This document shows positions 46,128 through 55,642 of a stretch of 64,000 nucleotides of DNA, in pieces (the stretch's first letter is position 1; each line of letters starts with the position of its first letter). This stretch comes from Kordiimonas sp. SCSIO 12610. GTDB lineage: Bacteria > Pseudomonadota > Alphaproteobacteria > Sphingomonadales > Kordiimonadaceae. The notes beneath the pieces were generated by a model, which saw nothing but the letters and a program-made list of their open reading frames with translations, searched no databases and had not been told where the DNA came from. Made by a program: the position numbers and the translations under genes. Location of the stretch: positions 3,407,001-3,471,000 of the forward strand of contig NZ_CP073747.1 in the NCBI RefSeq assembly GCF_024398015.1, written 5' to 3'.

Positions 46128-47330
46128 ATGCCTTTTGATAAGCAAAATATCCCCATTAAACGTGTCGCATTATTTTCAGGTAATTATAATTGTGTTGTTG
46201 ACGGTGCCAACCGGGCACTCAACCAATTAGTAAGTTTTCTGGAAAAAAAAGATATCAACGTTCAGGTCTTTGCCCCAACATGTAGAAATCCGGCATTTAA
46301 ACCAGCTGGAAACCTGAATTCAGTACCGTCAATACCGATACCAGGCCGCAGTGAATACCGCGTTGCATGTGGTCTTACACCTAAATTAAAGCATCAATTG
46401 CTCGAATTTGATCCAGATATTATTCACCTGTCAGCACCCGACATTCTAGGAAATTCAGCCTTGAAATGGGGCAAGCAGAATAAAATCCCGGTCGTCGCTT
46501 CATTTCACACACGCTTTGACACATACCCACGCTACTATCATATGGCGTGGCTTGAGAAATACCTAATTCGGTACATGAAAACCTTTTATAGTCAATGTGA
46601 CCAGGTTTATTCTCCTGCTGATTGCATCACCGACTTCCTAAAAGAACATGATATGTCCCAGAATATTCGCCGTTGGGGTCGCGGCATTGATACAGATTTA
46701 TTCAACCCCAATAAGCGCGATATGGCTTGGCGCCAGAGTTTAGGTATCAAACCAGAAGAGAAAGTCATTCTATTTGTCGGTAGGCTTGTTCTGGAAAAAG
46801 GCCTTGATGTTTATGCGCAAATTCTTGATAGCCTTACGACAAAAGGTATCACACACAAAGCCTTGATTGTAGGCGAAGGCCCTGAACGAGACGCTTTCCA
46901 AAGGCGGCTACCAAACGCTATTTTTACCGGATTTCAAAACGGCGAAAACCTTGCGAGGGCATACGCATCTTCTGATATCTTCGTGAACCCAAGCATCACC
47001 GAAGCCTTTGGAAATGTAACCTTGGAAGCAATGGCATCAGGAGTTCCCGCCATATGCGCAGATGCATCTGGGGCACGTGTTATCGTAAAACCTGATGTGA
47101 CAGGCTTTCTTGTGAGCCCCAAAAATATTGACGCGTACGTCAACAAAATAGAAGAATTTATTAATAACGATACACTCCACCAACAATTTTGTCTGGCAAG
47201 CGAACGCCATAGCCAGAACCTGACATGGGAGTCAGTACTATCGGAATTATTTGCGCAATATGAAGAAGTCGTGGAAACCTATTCGGCACAAACAAAACTT
47301 TCGCCGAGCTATATACACCGGAGCTTATAA
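46128..47330 (+). CDS. Glycosyltransferase, GT4 family
   Basis: About 400 residues with two Rossmann domains. N-terminal: VALFSGNYNCVVDGANRAL and DIIHLSAPDILG; C-terminal: ILFVGRLVLEKGLDV and the donor-binding EAFGNVTLEAMASGVP (E-x7-E). The layout is that of MgtA/SqdX-like lipid glycosyltransferases that add mannose, glucuronate or sulfoquinovose to diacylglycerol, but the substrate is unproved. The ATG at 46128 follows AGAGGTG; a GTG two codons earlier is possible. A polytopic membrane protein gene follows 113 bases later. Confidence 0.88.
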   Translation: MPFDKQNIPIKRVALFSGNYNCVVDGANRALNQLVSFLEKKDINVQVFAPTCRNPAFKPAGNLNSVPSIPIPGRSEYRVACGLTPKLKHQLLEFDPDIIHLSAPDILGNSALKWGKQNKIPVVASFHTRFDTYPRYYHMAWLEKYLIRYMKTFYSQCDQVYSPADCITDFLKEHDMSQNIRRWGRGIDTDLFNPNKRDMAWRQSLGIKPEEKVILFVGRLVLEKGLDVYAQILDSLTTKGITHKALIVGEGPERDAFQRRLPNAIFTGFQNGENLARAYASSDIFVNPSITEAFGNVTLEAMASGVPAICADASGARVIVKPDVTGFLVSPKNIDAYVNKIEEFINNDTLHQQFCLASERHSQNLTWESVLSELFAQYEEVVETYSAQTKLSPSYIHRSL

Positions 47331-47443
47331 ACTAAATTTACTTAGATAAATAACGCACACCTGATAGATCGTGATTATACTCATGGTACCTCAAGCGCTA
47401 AGCGTATAAGGCATTAAGAGCTTATTTTTACTAAGGTAAATTT

Positions 47444-48442
47444 GTGAAGACCCTAAAAACTCTCATATCGTTTAAGACGCTAAATGAAATAGAAAATAAC
47501 AGATCAATTATCCTCTTGGGTAAAGGTATCCAGCTACTGATCGTTGTTGCTGTTGCAATCTTTCTATTCAATAAAGTCTCCGAGATTGGATGGTCGGATG
47601 TATGGGAAGCCTTACCCCAAAACCCTTTATACTATCTATTTTTCATCGCGATGTTTTTAACGCTGCCCATCTTTGAAATGATAGCTTATCGTTTTATGTG
47701 GGGAGCGGATGAGATCAACGTACGGAACAGTTTATACGCTTTCATCCGCAAACGCGTCTATAATTTCGCAGTACTAAGCTACACGGGTGAAGCATATATA
47801 GCCCTCTGGGCAAGACGAAAAACCAAAGTTGACCGTAAAACTGTTTTTGCAAATGTTAAAGATTCAACGATTTTATCTGCTGTAGCGTCCAATTCTTTCA
47901 CAATATTGATGTTAGCTGCGTTTCTGATTACCGGACAATTATCAGTCCTTATCGATGCCGACCCAGATTACAAGGTGTACTTAGGTCTTACCTTTTTTGT
48001 TGGGTTAATTATCTTACCGCTTATCATAAAGTTTAGAAACAAGATCATCGCCCTCGACAATCAGGTCGCAAAAAAGGTCTTCCTCGTTCATTTATCACGC
48101 CTGATCTTGATGCTGTTGTTTCAGGCCTTACAGTGGACGGTTGTTCTACCAGATGTACCTTTTTCCACCTGGCTATTGTTTTTAACCGCACAATTAGTCC
48201 TCACAAGGGTACCATTCCTACCAAATACAGACCTATTGTATGTAGGGCTCGGTTTAACACTTGCCAGTTATATCGATGCACCAATGGCTGTTATCGCAGG
48301 CATGTTCCTTGCGTCAGGCGCTTTGTTTCAAATCGCAAATCTGTTGGCCTTTATTTTCACATCGTTTGACGATATTAAACTTGGCCCAAGTGCGCATAAC
48401 ACGCTATCGCAGCAGCCAACACAAAAAGCCGAAGTTACTTAA
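47444..48442 (+). CDS. Polytopic membrane protein, LPG-synthase transmembrane-like
   Basis: 332 residues with about eight hydrophobic helices and a soluble loop at about 100-135 (RKRVYNFAVLSYTGEAYIALWARRKTK). The shape and the SYTGEAYIA/FLPNTDLLYVGLGL parts recall the flippase-like transmembrane domain of lysylphosphatidylglycerol synthase relatives, though this is a weak match made by eye. Starts at a GTG with AAGG seven bases upstream. It follows a glycosyltransferase and may move or modify its lipid product. Confidence 0.6.
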   Translation: MKTLKTLISFKTLNEIENNRSIILLGKGIQLLIVVAVAIFLFNKVSEIGWSDVWEALPQNPLYYLFFIAMFLTLPIFEMIAYRFMWGADEINVRNSLYAFIRKRVYNFAVLSYTGEAYIALWARRKTKVDRKTVFANVKDSTILSAVASNSFTILMLAAFLITGQLSVLIDADPDYKVYLGLTFFVGLIILPLIIKFRNKIIALDNQVAKKVFLVHLSRLILMLLFQALQWTVVLPDVPFSTWLLFLTAQLVLTRVPFLPNTDLLYVGLGLTLASYIDAPMAVIAGMFLASGALFQIANLLAFIFTSFDDIKLGPSAHNTLSQQPTQKAEVT

Positions 48443-48448
48443 CTTCGG
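48429..48448. terminator. Hairpin over the stops of two convergent genes
   Basis: CCGAAGTT and AACTTCGG form a perfect eight-base-pair stem with loop ACTT, overlapping the stop of the membrane protein gene and abutting the stop of the peroxiredoxin gene. No strong T-run on either side. Confidence 0.45.
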
Positions 48449-48449
48449 A

Positions 48450-49310
48450 TTAAACCCCAAATGCTTCCAGGAATGTTTCAGGTTCAGGGCGCATGCGATA
48501 GTTATCGGTCTGGTCAGAAAGAATGATCTTCCCTTCCTTGTCCACCGCTATCACTGTCGGCAACACGGTATCACTGTCATAACCTAAAACCTGAAGACCA
48601 AAAGGTAGTCCACTTGGCGCTTCAATCCCTAAGATTTTAGCGGCCTTATTATTTTTGTCGGTCAAAAAATGAAACGGTATATCAAACTTTCGAGCAAGCT
48701 TACGAGTTTCCTTTTCTGGCTGCGGGCTAATCAAAGCAACTTCGATACCTGCATCGATCAAACGTTTATAAGCTGCCACAACTTCTTTAATCTGGGCTAT
48801 ACACAGAGGGCACCAGTTCCCTCTAAAGAATAGGTATAATGCAGGCTTCCCTTCAAAAAAATCCGTCGAAAAAACATTGCCATTTCCATCCACAGCGGCA
48901 AAAGACGGCATCACATTGCCAACCTCGATCGCAGGGCTTGGTTTTCTTCCCAGTGTTGAATACCAATATATATAAGCAAGGAAAAACCCAAACCCCAACA
49001 CAGCCAATAAATGCGGGATATCAAAAGACTGCGGACCGCCAGTTACCGGGAATAATACTAGCCCCAAGCCGACGAGGCCAGTTCCGTATATTAGGGGAAG
49101 CTTCGAACCAGTGCGCGGTGTCGTTTGACGGATCATCCAATAGCCTATCAAAAGAGAAATCGGCAATGATGTCAGTCCAACACCAATCCAAAGCAAACTA
49201 TATCCATTCGAAATCAGATTATAGATAGAAAAACTTGCCACAATCGTCGAATAGGTTAGATAAAACGATATAAATTGCGCTTTGATAAAATTCATCGTCT
49301 TCCAAGCCAT
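48450..49310 (-). CDS. Membrane-anchored peroxiredoxin-like protein (AhpC/TSA family)
   Basis: 286 residues. The N-terminal 125 form about four transmembrane helices; the rest is a thioredoxin-fold redoxin domain with FFRGNWCPLCIAQ (reactive CxxC), VALISPQPEKETRKLA and DKEGKIILSDQTDNYRMRP. It probably reduces peroxides or disulfides at the membrane. The gene follows a GST-fold gene by 30 bases in the same direction. AAGGAT precedes the ATG. Confidence 0.85.
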   Translation of the reverse strand: MAWKTMNFIKAQFISFYLTYSTIVASFSIYNLISNGYSLLWIGVGLTSLPISLLIGYWMIRQTTPRTGSKLPLIYGTGLVGLGLVLFPVTGGPQSFDIPHLLAVLGFGFFLAYIYWYSTLGRKPSPAIEVGNVMPSFAAVDGNGNVFSTDFFEGKPALYLFFRGNWCPLCIAQIKEVVAAYKRLIDAGIEVALISPQPEKETRKLARKFDIPFHFLTDKNNKAAKILGIEAPSGLPFGLQVLGYDSDTVLPTVIAVDKEGKIILSDQTDNYRMRPEPETFLEAFGV

Positions 49311-49340
49311 GATTTATATCCTTCTTACTTTCATTATATC

Positions 49341-50129
49341 TTAAAACGGCATTTCACGAACAAGAAACCGTTCATCCACGGGTAACGGATTGTCCGGCAG
49401 ATGGCTTTGCACTGCTTTCATCCAGTTTAATATCACAGGCCGTGATTTCCATGAAAAATCACCTCGCATGCCAATCAACCAAGGCGAAATAATAATTGGG
49501 TAAGCCGAAAAATCAGCCAGAGAAGGCAATTTTAATCCACCCAGAAAAGGTCCGTCCTCGATATGCGCTTCCAATTCGTCCAATATTCTGGATCGCATAA
49601 TTTCCATTGGTTCACTGCGATCCAGCGTGTTTACCATATCCACAATGAAAGGCGCGCGCTTAACCCCAACCGGCCACATCAAACGCCACTGAAGCGGAAT
49701 AGCCGTTCCAAAATTCACAATCTTGGCAAGGCGCCATCCATTTAAAATGGAATTAAAACTATTGGTCCAATCAACAGCTTCGCGGAAGCGAGCAGGTATC
49801 ATGACATCACTGATCCATCGATCAATTGTCCAAATGGTTTGTTTTTCGGCTTCAGAATTACCTAACAATGGCTTTTCAGGATACCTTTCATCAAGCCATG
49901 CACCCAGGTCAGAAGAGTTTTTCCTCCATTCATCATTGATTTCCAGAACAGGAACCTGAGTTTGCCCAGTGAATTTAATCGCCTCGTTTGTTCTGGGCCG
50001 AACATGAACATAGGTGTATGGTAAACCTTTATACTTTAAGTATGCCGACACTTTCATAACAAAAGGGCTGGTCGCATAGCCATACAGTTTAATTCTATCC
50101 TGACACCCAGTTTCAGTATTATCAGACAT
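49341..50129 (-). CDS. Glutathione S-transferase-fold protein
   Basis: About 262 residues: N-terminal thioredoxin-like domain (IKLYGYATSPFVMKVSAYLKYKGLPY, cis-Pro in TQVPVLEIN, NSSDLGAWLDE) and a long helical C-terminal domain with GGLKLPSLADFSAYPI. The ATG at 50129 after GGTGG is preferred; in-frame starts up to 50258 would add a Cys-rich tract that does not look like the family. Probably one operon with the peroxiredoxin-like gene. Confidence 0.82.
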   Translation of the reverse strand: MSDNTETGCQDRIKLYGYATSPFVMKVSAYLKYKGLPYTYVHVRPRTNEAIKFTGQTQVPVLEINDEWRKNSSDLGAWLDERYPEKPLLGNSEAEKQTIWTIDRWISDVMIPARFREAVDWTNSFNSILNGWRLAKIVNFGTAIPLQWRLMWPVGVKRAPFIVDMVNTLDRSEPMEIMRSRILDELEAHIEDGPFLGGLKLPSLADFSAYPIIISPWLIGMRGDFSWKSRPVILNWMKAVQSHLPDNPLPVDERFLVREMPF

Positions 50130-50322
50130 CGCCCACCACCAGTTTATGAAAAAGAAAGACCCTAGATTGCACAACTGACATAAACAAGTTTCCAGAACCA
50201 GCGCACGGAATTGTGAAGTGGGAAAAGTAGCACGATAAAGGCTTTTGAAATACACCATTGCCTCACAGATGGCTTCATCCGTAACGTAAACATTAAACCT
50301 TTTGGATGGTTGGGTGCAAATT

Positions 50323-50778
50323 ATGAAAAACAGTCTATATCTTTTAATTGTTCTGATAGCGGGACTAATCAGTGCAGCAACACCGTTGAGTGCACAAGAC
50401 CTGACTTTCCATCAAACACCTGCACAAAAAGCCAACAATGCTCCATACTCTGAAGCTGTAACCGTAGGAAACATGATCTTTTTCGCGGGTCAAGTTCCCC
50501 GTGCCGAAGCTGGCGAGGAATTACCTTCAGATATTCAGGGACAGGCTCATCTGGTCATGAAGCAAATAGCGGCACTCGCAGAAAAATACGGATCCTCTAT
50601 GGACCGTGTTGCAAAATGTACCGTTTTTCTAACCGACATACGGGAATGGGCTTCTTTTAATGAAGTCTATGTTCAATATTTCAAACCCGAGCATCGCCCT
50701 GCCCGCAGTGCTTTCGAAGTCGGCGGTTTAGGCCTTGGTTACAAGCTTGAGGTTGAATGCATCGCCGTTAAAAATTAG
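50323..50778 (+). CDS. Exported RidA family protein
   Basis: About 151 residues with a signal peptide (about 1-24, ending LSAQ). RidA proteins hydrolyse reactive enamines and imines. Key parts are present: FFAGQVPRAEAGE, VAKCTVFLTDIREWASFNEVY and RPARSAFEVGGLGLGYKLEVECIAV with the conserved Arg and Glu. Most RidA proteins are cytosolic, but exported forms are known. The ATG at 50323 starts the signal peptide; an ATG at 50302 would add seven residues. Confidence 0.9.
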   Translation: MKNSLYLLIVLIAGLISAATPLSAQDLTFHQTPAQKANNAPYSEAVTVGNMIFFAGQVPRAEAGEELPSDIQGQAHLVMKQIAALAEKYGSSMDRVAKCTVFLTDIREWASFNEVYVQYFKPEHRPARSAFEVGGLGLGYKLEVECIAVKN

Positions 50779-50806
50779 TGCACACTTCCCTTTATGAAAC
50801 TGACTT

Positions 50807-50832
50807 AAAGGACGCATTTCGCGTCCTTTTTA
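50807..50832 (+). terminator. Terminator after the RidA gene
   Basis: AAAGGACGC and GCGTCCTTT form a nine-base-pair stem with loop ATTTC, followed by TTTAT on the plus strand. It lies between two convergent genes. Confidence 0.82.
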
Positions 50833-50845
50833 TCTGAACTATGAC

Positions 50846-53800
50846 TTAGGTCGCATATTCATTTGCTAGAGCCTGCGCCGACACATAATCCGTTTTACCA
50901 GTTCCAAGGACCGGAACCTCATCAACAGACTTGACGTATTTGGGTATCATTAACTCGGATAATCCTTCTCTCTGCAAATATGACCTTAATTCATCTTTGC
51001 TCGCGTCTTTGACAGTCGTTAGCAACACAAGTTGCTCACCTTTCTTTGCATCAGGAACAGAGAGAACAGCATGCATATTATCAGGCCAAAGCGTAGACAC
51101 CGCCAGCTCAACTGCGGTTAGGGAAACCATCTCGCCTGCTATTTTCGCGAAACGTTTCGCCCGACCCGCGATCTTTACAAAACCATCATCATCCAGCTCT
51201 ACAATATCGCCTGTGTCGTACCAGCCACCAGCAGGTTCTTCCAAAACACCTGGTTTCTCATGCCTAAAGTACCCCTTCATGACATTGGGACCGGATACAA
51301 TCAATTTACCTCCGGCATCGATACCGGGTACTGGTTCCAGTTTATGATCTATGCCGGGTAACAATTTACCAACAGTACCGGGCCTTACGTGCATTGGCGT
51401 ATTAACCGCAAGCACCGGTGCTGTTTCGGTCGCGCCGTATCCCTCAAATATGCGAACACCAAACTTGTTTGCATATGTGTTTCTGGTTTCCGGTTTTAGT
51501 TTCTCGGCGCCAGCGAAAATATAACGCATAGAGTAAAAATCATACGAATGTGCAAACCTTGCATATCCGGACAGGAATGTATCCGTTCCAAACATAATGG
51601 TTGCATTCGTATCATAAATAAGTTCCGGCACAATTCGGTAATGCAAGGGTGAAGGATACAAAAATGTCTTAAGGCCCGACAATAGCGGTAACAACAATCC
51701 GCCCGTTAACCCAAAAGAATGGAAAATCGGTAAGGCATTAAACACCGTATCCGCAGGTGAAAAGTCCACACGAGCGCTGATCTGCAATCTATTCGCCTGA
51801 ATATTTTTATGCGAGAGAACAACACCTTTGGGCATTCCCTCAGAACCAGATGTAAATAATATCACCGACGGGTCGTTTGCCTGTGCCTTTGCACTGAGGT
51901 GTCGGTGCCAGATCGTAGGCATAAAAGCCATTAACATGCCTTTCAGCTTTGACACCAGCCCAATTTTTTCTCTTATATCCTCAAGATAGATAACCTGATG
52001 ATCTTCTGCCAAGGCTTCTGTGATATGCCCAAGTTCCCCCAGTTCGATGAACCTTCTAGAGGTTAAAACTGTTTTGACCTTCGCCGCAGTACAAGCAGCC
52101 TTAATATTTTTTATTCCTGTTGAATAATTCAGCATCGCAGGCACACGGCCATAAACCTGCAACCCCATAAAGGTTACAACAGCACCAACCGAGTTCGGCA
52201 GCAAAAGGCCAACATTTTCACCTGCGCTTGCATATTTTTTCACTTTGCCGCCAAGAACAAATGATCCCATGATCAATCTTGAATATGTGATGGGGCTACG
52301 CTCAATATCCTCAAGGACTACTTGCTTTCGGCCATGCATTTTTTTGGCTTCCAGAACACTTTCGAACAAAGTTTGCTCAATATTGCTCGTTTGAAACATC
52401 AAGTCTGACATTAATTCATAAAGTGCTTCCCCGAGCCATGCACGGCGGGCACGCGCCGACAAGCCTTCTGGTGCCTCAAAACGAACCGCTTCCTCAATTG
52501 ACAGGGTAATCTTGGGAAAAAGCCTCAGTTTCAATAGCCCTTTCAAGCGCGAAAATGGACTAAATTGCGCGCCATCAATACGAATAGGTAGAATAGGTGC
52601 GTTCGAAAGGTTTGCGATCATTCCCGGTCCTTCATAGACCTTCATCAAGGCACCCGTTACAGTAAGACGTCCCTCGGGGAAGATAACGATCCGCCGTCCT
52701 TTTTTAACTTCCTTAACCAGTGATTTGGTAGACATGGGGTTGGTTGGATCAATAGTTAGCAAATCAAAAAGCGCAAACGCAGGCTTTACCCACCAGCGGT
52801 TTGCAATGTGCGTATTAATCGCAAACGTAAGCTGATGCGGTAAGAACGCGCTGATCAATAGGCCATCCAAAAAGGAGGTATGATTTGCAATGATCACTGC
52901 CTTATTAGAGACCTTATGGTAGTTCTCGATCCCTTTCACCTCGACGCGGTAAAACAATTTAAGCACTGTTCTAACAATGGATTGAACCAAATCCTGAGGC
53001 AGTAGCCTAACGATATAGATAGCAGCCCCAATGGAAAGCAGGGAAATAACCAAAAAGATCCCATGGATGGTAAAGTCAAATGCCAGCAACGCAGTTGATA
53101 ATATTGCGGAACCAACCATGAAAACAGCATTCATAACATTATTGGCGGCAATCACTCGTGCTCTGAGGTGTTTTGGACTACGGGATTGAAGAATAGTATA
53201 CAAAGGAACAATATAGATACCACCTGCAATCGATATCCCAAGTATATCAAGCAATATCCTCCAACTACCGTCTGCAGTTAAAAAAGCAAAGAGATCAAAC
53301 TTGGAGCCTGTAACATTTTCAAACCCAACACTGGCAAAATACAAGTCTACACCAAAAGCCGCCATGAAAATTGCTGCCACAGGTACAAAGCGAGCTGTAA
53401 TGGCACCGTTTAACAATCGGTTACACAGCATTGACCCAAGGCCAATACCTAATGAAAAAGTAGCAAGCAAAAGCGTGAATACCTTCGCGTCAGCATTTAA
53501 GACCAAATCAACATAATTGGGAAACTGAGCGAGATATGTAGCCCCAAAGAACCAAAACCAACTGATCCCCATAATGGCCAGATGTAAAACTTCGCGCTTG
53601 TGGACCTCCCGGATCAGCGAGAATGTTTCACTGAGAAAATTCTTGTTCACCTTCAGATCGGGGGCTTTTGGTTCAGCAACTGGTATGTTTCTAGAGGTTA
53701 AAAACCCAGCAACTGCAAAAACTACAATCAGGATAGAAACAATCAAAAGCCCCGCATCAGGTAATAACCCACCAAGAATAGTACCGATCAATATGGCTAA

Positions 53801-54295
53801 GAAAGTTCCAGACTCAACAAGTGCATTACCGCCAATTAATTCATTTTCATTCAAATGGTCAGGAATAATCGCATACTTCAAAGGTCCAAAAAATGTGGAC
53901 TGCGTCCCCATCAAAAACAGAACAACCATCAACAAAGGAATACTTTTGATAAAAAACCCAAATGCTCCAATGGCCATAATGCCAATTTCAAACAGCTTTA
54001 CATACCGGATCAGTTTCGATTTCTCGAGCTTATCCGCTAACTGCCCTGCAATTGCTGAAAAGAGAAAGAAAGGGAGAATAAAAAGGCCTGGTGCAAGTGT
54101 AACAAGAAAAGTAGCCGTCTCCTCACTGACCAAAAACTCACGTGCTATAATCCCGTCAGAAGATACGATACCAAATGTAATGATGGCTACGAGTGCCGTT
54201 TTGAAAACATTATCGTTGAAAGCCCCCAAAAACTGCGTTGCAAATAATGGCCAAAATCGTTTGGTTTTAAAAAGATCAAACTGAGGTTTCGACAT
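50846..54295 (-). CDS. aas: Three-domain Aas: lysophospholipid carrier, acyltransferase and acyl-ACP synthetase
   Basis: About 1,149 residues. Domain 1 (about 1-410): 12-helix MFS carrier like LplT, opening RFWPLFATQFLGAFNDNVFKTAL. Domain 2 (about 425-620): PlsC acyltransferase with NHTSFLDG (HX4D) and FPEGRLTVTGALMKVYEGPGMIA. Domain 3 (about 650-1145): AMP-forming ligase with ILFTSGSEGMPKGVVLSHKN and YDTGDIVELDDDGF. Together they re-import lyso-phospholipid and reacylate it. E. coli splits this into LplT and Aas. AAGGG before the ATG at 54295 decides it over a TTG at 54310. Confidence 0.93.
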   Translation of the reverse strand: MSKPQFDLFKTKRFWPLFATQFLGAFNDNVFKTALVAIITFGIVSSDGIIAREFLVSEETATFLVTLAPGLFILPFFLFSAIAGQLADKLEKSKLIRYVKLFEIGIMAIGAFGFFIKSIPLLMVVLFLMGTQSTFFGPLKYAIIPDHLNENELIGGNALVESGTFLAILIGTILGGLLPDAGLLIVSILIVVFAVAGFLTSRNIPVAEPKAPDLKVNKNFLSETFSLIREVHKREVLHLAIMGISWFWFFGATYLAQFPNYVDLVLNADAKVFTLLLATFSLGIGLGSMLCNRLLNGAITARFVPVAAIFMAAFGVDLYFASVGFENVTGSKFDLFAFLTADGSWRILLDILGISIAGGIYIVPLYTILQSRSPKHLRARVIAANNVMNAVFMVGSAILSTALLAFDFTIHGIFLVISLLSIGAAIYIVRLLPQDLVQSIVRTVLKLFYRVEVKGIENYHKVSNKAVIIANHTSFLDGLLISAFLPHQLTFAINTHIANRWWVKPAFALFDLLTIDPTNPMSTKSLVKEVKKGRRIVIFPEGRLTVTGALMKVYEGPGMIANLSNAPILPIRIDGAQFSPFSRLKGLLKLRLFPKITLSIEEAVRFEAPEGLSARARRAWLGEALYELMSDLMFQTSNIEQTLFESVLEAKKMHGRKQVVLEDIERSPITYSRLIMGSFVLGGKVKKYASAGENVGLLLPNSVGAVVTFMGLQVYGRVPAMLNYSTGIKNIKAACTAAKVKTVLTSRRFIELGELGHITEALAEDHQVIYLEDIREKIGLVSKLKGMLMAFMPTIWHRHLSAKAQANDPSVILFTSGSEGMPKGVVLSHKNIQANRLQISARVDFSPADTVFNALPIFHSFGLTGGLLLPLLSGLKTFLYPSPLHYRIVPELIYDTNATIMFGTDTFLSGYARFAHSYDFYSMRYIFAGAEKLKPETRNTYANKFGVRIFEGYGATETAPVLAVNTPMHVRPGTVGKLLPGIDHKLEPVPGIDAGGKLIVSGPNVMKGYFRHEKPGVLEEPAGGWYDTGDIVELDDDGFVKIAGRAKRFAKIAGEMVSLTAVELAVSTLWPDNMHAVLSVPDAKKGEQLVLLTTVKDASKDELRSYLQREGLSELMIPKYVKSVDEVPVLGTGKTDYVSAQALANEYAT

Positions 54296-54488
54296 AAATG
54301 CGCCCTTCAAATTTATTTTCTATCATCATATTGGCTTGAACTGGAGTATGTAAACCCTTGTAATGGTTTTAAAATACACTAATGAAGGGACTTAACTGCA
54401 CGCGCAATTGTGAAAATCTGCGCTTTGCCCATTGCACAGTAAGCTTCTATACTCTCAGTATTTTTAATCATTGGATACGTATCATTTT

Positions 54489-55541
54489 ATGGAATCGCTA
54501 TATTATTCAATTTCGTATGCTTGCCACAGAAAATGCAAACATTGCTACGACGATCGCTTTCGCCCGTATGTGAGAGACGCGTTGGAAAATGTTGTTCTTG
54601 AGGGTGAACAAGCGCATGAAAAAATAATCCGCAACCTCCCAGATACCATGACATATCTTGACCTCCAGAGCACGATTGAGGGCGGTGGTTTTGAGAAAAA
54701 ACAAGGCCGAATTGTCCTTTCAGGCGGCGAGGTTTTAGTGGACCCTGTTCGTACCCGAATATTGTACCCTGTACTTGAGAAGCTAACGGCTAAATATGAA
54801 AATAATGGCGGCATCAGGATCATTGTTCAAACAACGGGCGATCTGGTTACAGAGGAAATTCTTGATGACCTTCTGTCCCGTGGTGTCTGGATGATTTCTA
54901 TATCAGGGATGGATGATTATCATGTGGGCATGCAAGGCGATAAAAAAAATGACCTGATCGAAAAGCTGGAAACCATGTTTCACGCGAGGAACATGAAACC
55001 ATCCGGGCACGCCGCCCCCGTTAAAGACTGGTCAGAAGAAGAGGGCCCTGTCTATCATTTCTTCGGTGCAGAAGACGACGAATGGATCGGCAAATTATGG
55101 CCGCGTGGTCGGGCTTGGGAAAATGGCTTATCAAGGGCTACAATCAAGGATAATTTCTGCAACAATTGGTCTGGCGGCAAAGGATTTCTCAATCATGGTT
55201 ATTCAGGATCAGAGGTTTCGATTGAACCCGGCGGGGACATTTACCCATGCTGCCTGAAAACCAAAGCGCCCTATGGCAACCTAACCGAGGAAAAACTAAC
55301 GGATATTCTGGATGATCTCTCAGGTCATCCCGTTTTTGAAGCCATAAATGCTGGAAACCCGGTACGTATGGGAAAAAGCGAAGGCTGGTCGATGGAGCGT
55401 TTTTTAGAAGCCTCAAACACCGAAACACCCCAAGGAAAACCTTATGCAAACCTATGCATAGGCTGCGACAAATTCCACGCTGAAATCCTAAAACCAATCA
55501 TCGAAGAACGCCGTAAAAATCGCCTAGCGAAAAACCAATAA
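54489..55541 (+). CDS. Radical SAM protein with SPASM-like C-terminal cysteines
   Basis: About 350 residues. The radical SAM cluster motif C-x3-C-x2-C is Cys12, Cys16 and Cys19 (ACHRKCKHCYDDRF), followed by the SAM-binding SGGE. The C-terminal region holds NFCNNW, YPCCLKTKAPYGNL and LCIGCDKFH, consistent with one or two auxiliary iron-sulfur clusters as in SPASM/twitch maturases of peptides or enzymes. No substrate gene is apparent. The start is unsure: ATG at 54489 lacks a good ribosome site; a TTG at 54471 is the alternative. Confidence 0.8.
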   Translation: MESLYYSISYACHRKCKHCYDDRFRPYVRDALENVVLEGEQAHEKIIRNLPDTMTYLDLQSTIEGGGFEKKQGRIVLSGGEVLVDPVRTRILYPVLEKLTAKYENNGGIRIIVQTTGDLVTEEILDDLLSRGVWMISISGMDDYHVGMQGDKKNDLIEKLETMFHARNMKPSGHAAPVKDWSEEEGPVYHFFGAEDDEWIGKLWPRGRAWENGLSRATIKDNFCNNWSGGKGFLNHGYSGSEVSIEPGGDIYPCCLKTKAPYGNLTEEKLTDILDDLSGHPVFEAINAGNPVRMGKSEGWSMERFLEASNTETPQGKPYANLCIGCDKFHAEILKPIIEERRKNRLAKNQ

Positions 55542-55642
55542 ACGTAATCGATCAAACCCTCTGTTCACACCGCCCTAGATATACTAAGGAACAATGTATT
55601 ATGGTTTCATAATGGATCATCGCAGGCCAAATGGAGGGAAAC

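Noticed and set aside
45890-46156. 88-codon minus-strand frame in the long gap
   Set aside because: Cys/Ile-rich, no ribosome site, overlaps the start of the glycosyltransferase gene; composition looks non-coding.
53574-54284. 236-codon plus-strand open frame
   Set aside because: Antisense to the carrier domain of aas; its length follows from the base composition of transmembrane codons.
54382-54573. Possible Cys-containing precursor peptide for the radical SAM enzyme
   Set aside because: It has three Cys in its first 18 residues but no ribosome site and overlaps the enzyme gene by about 85 bases in another frame; kept only as something to check.
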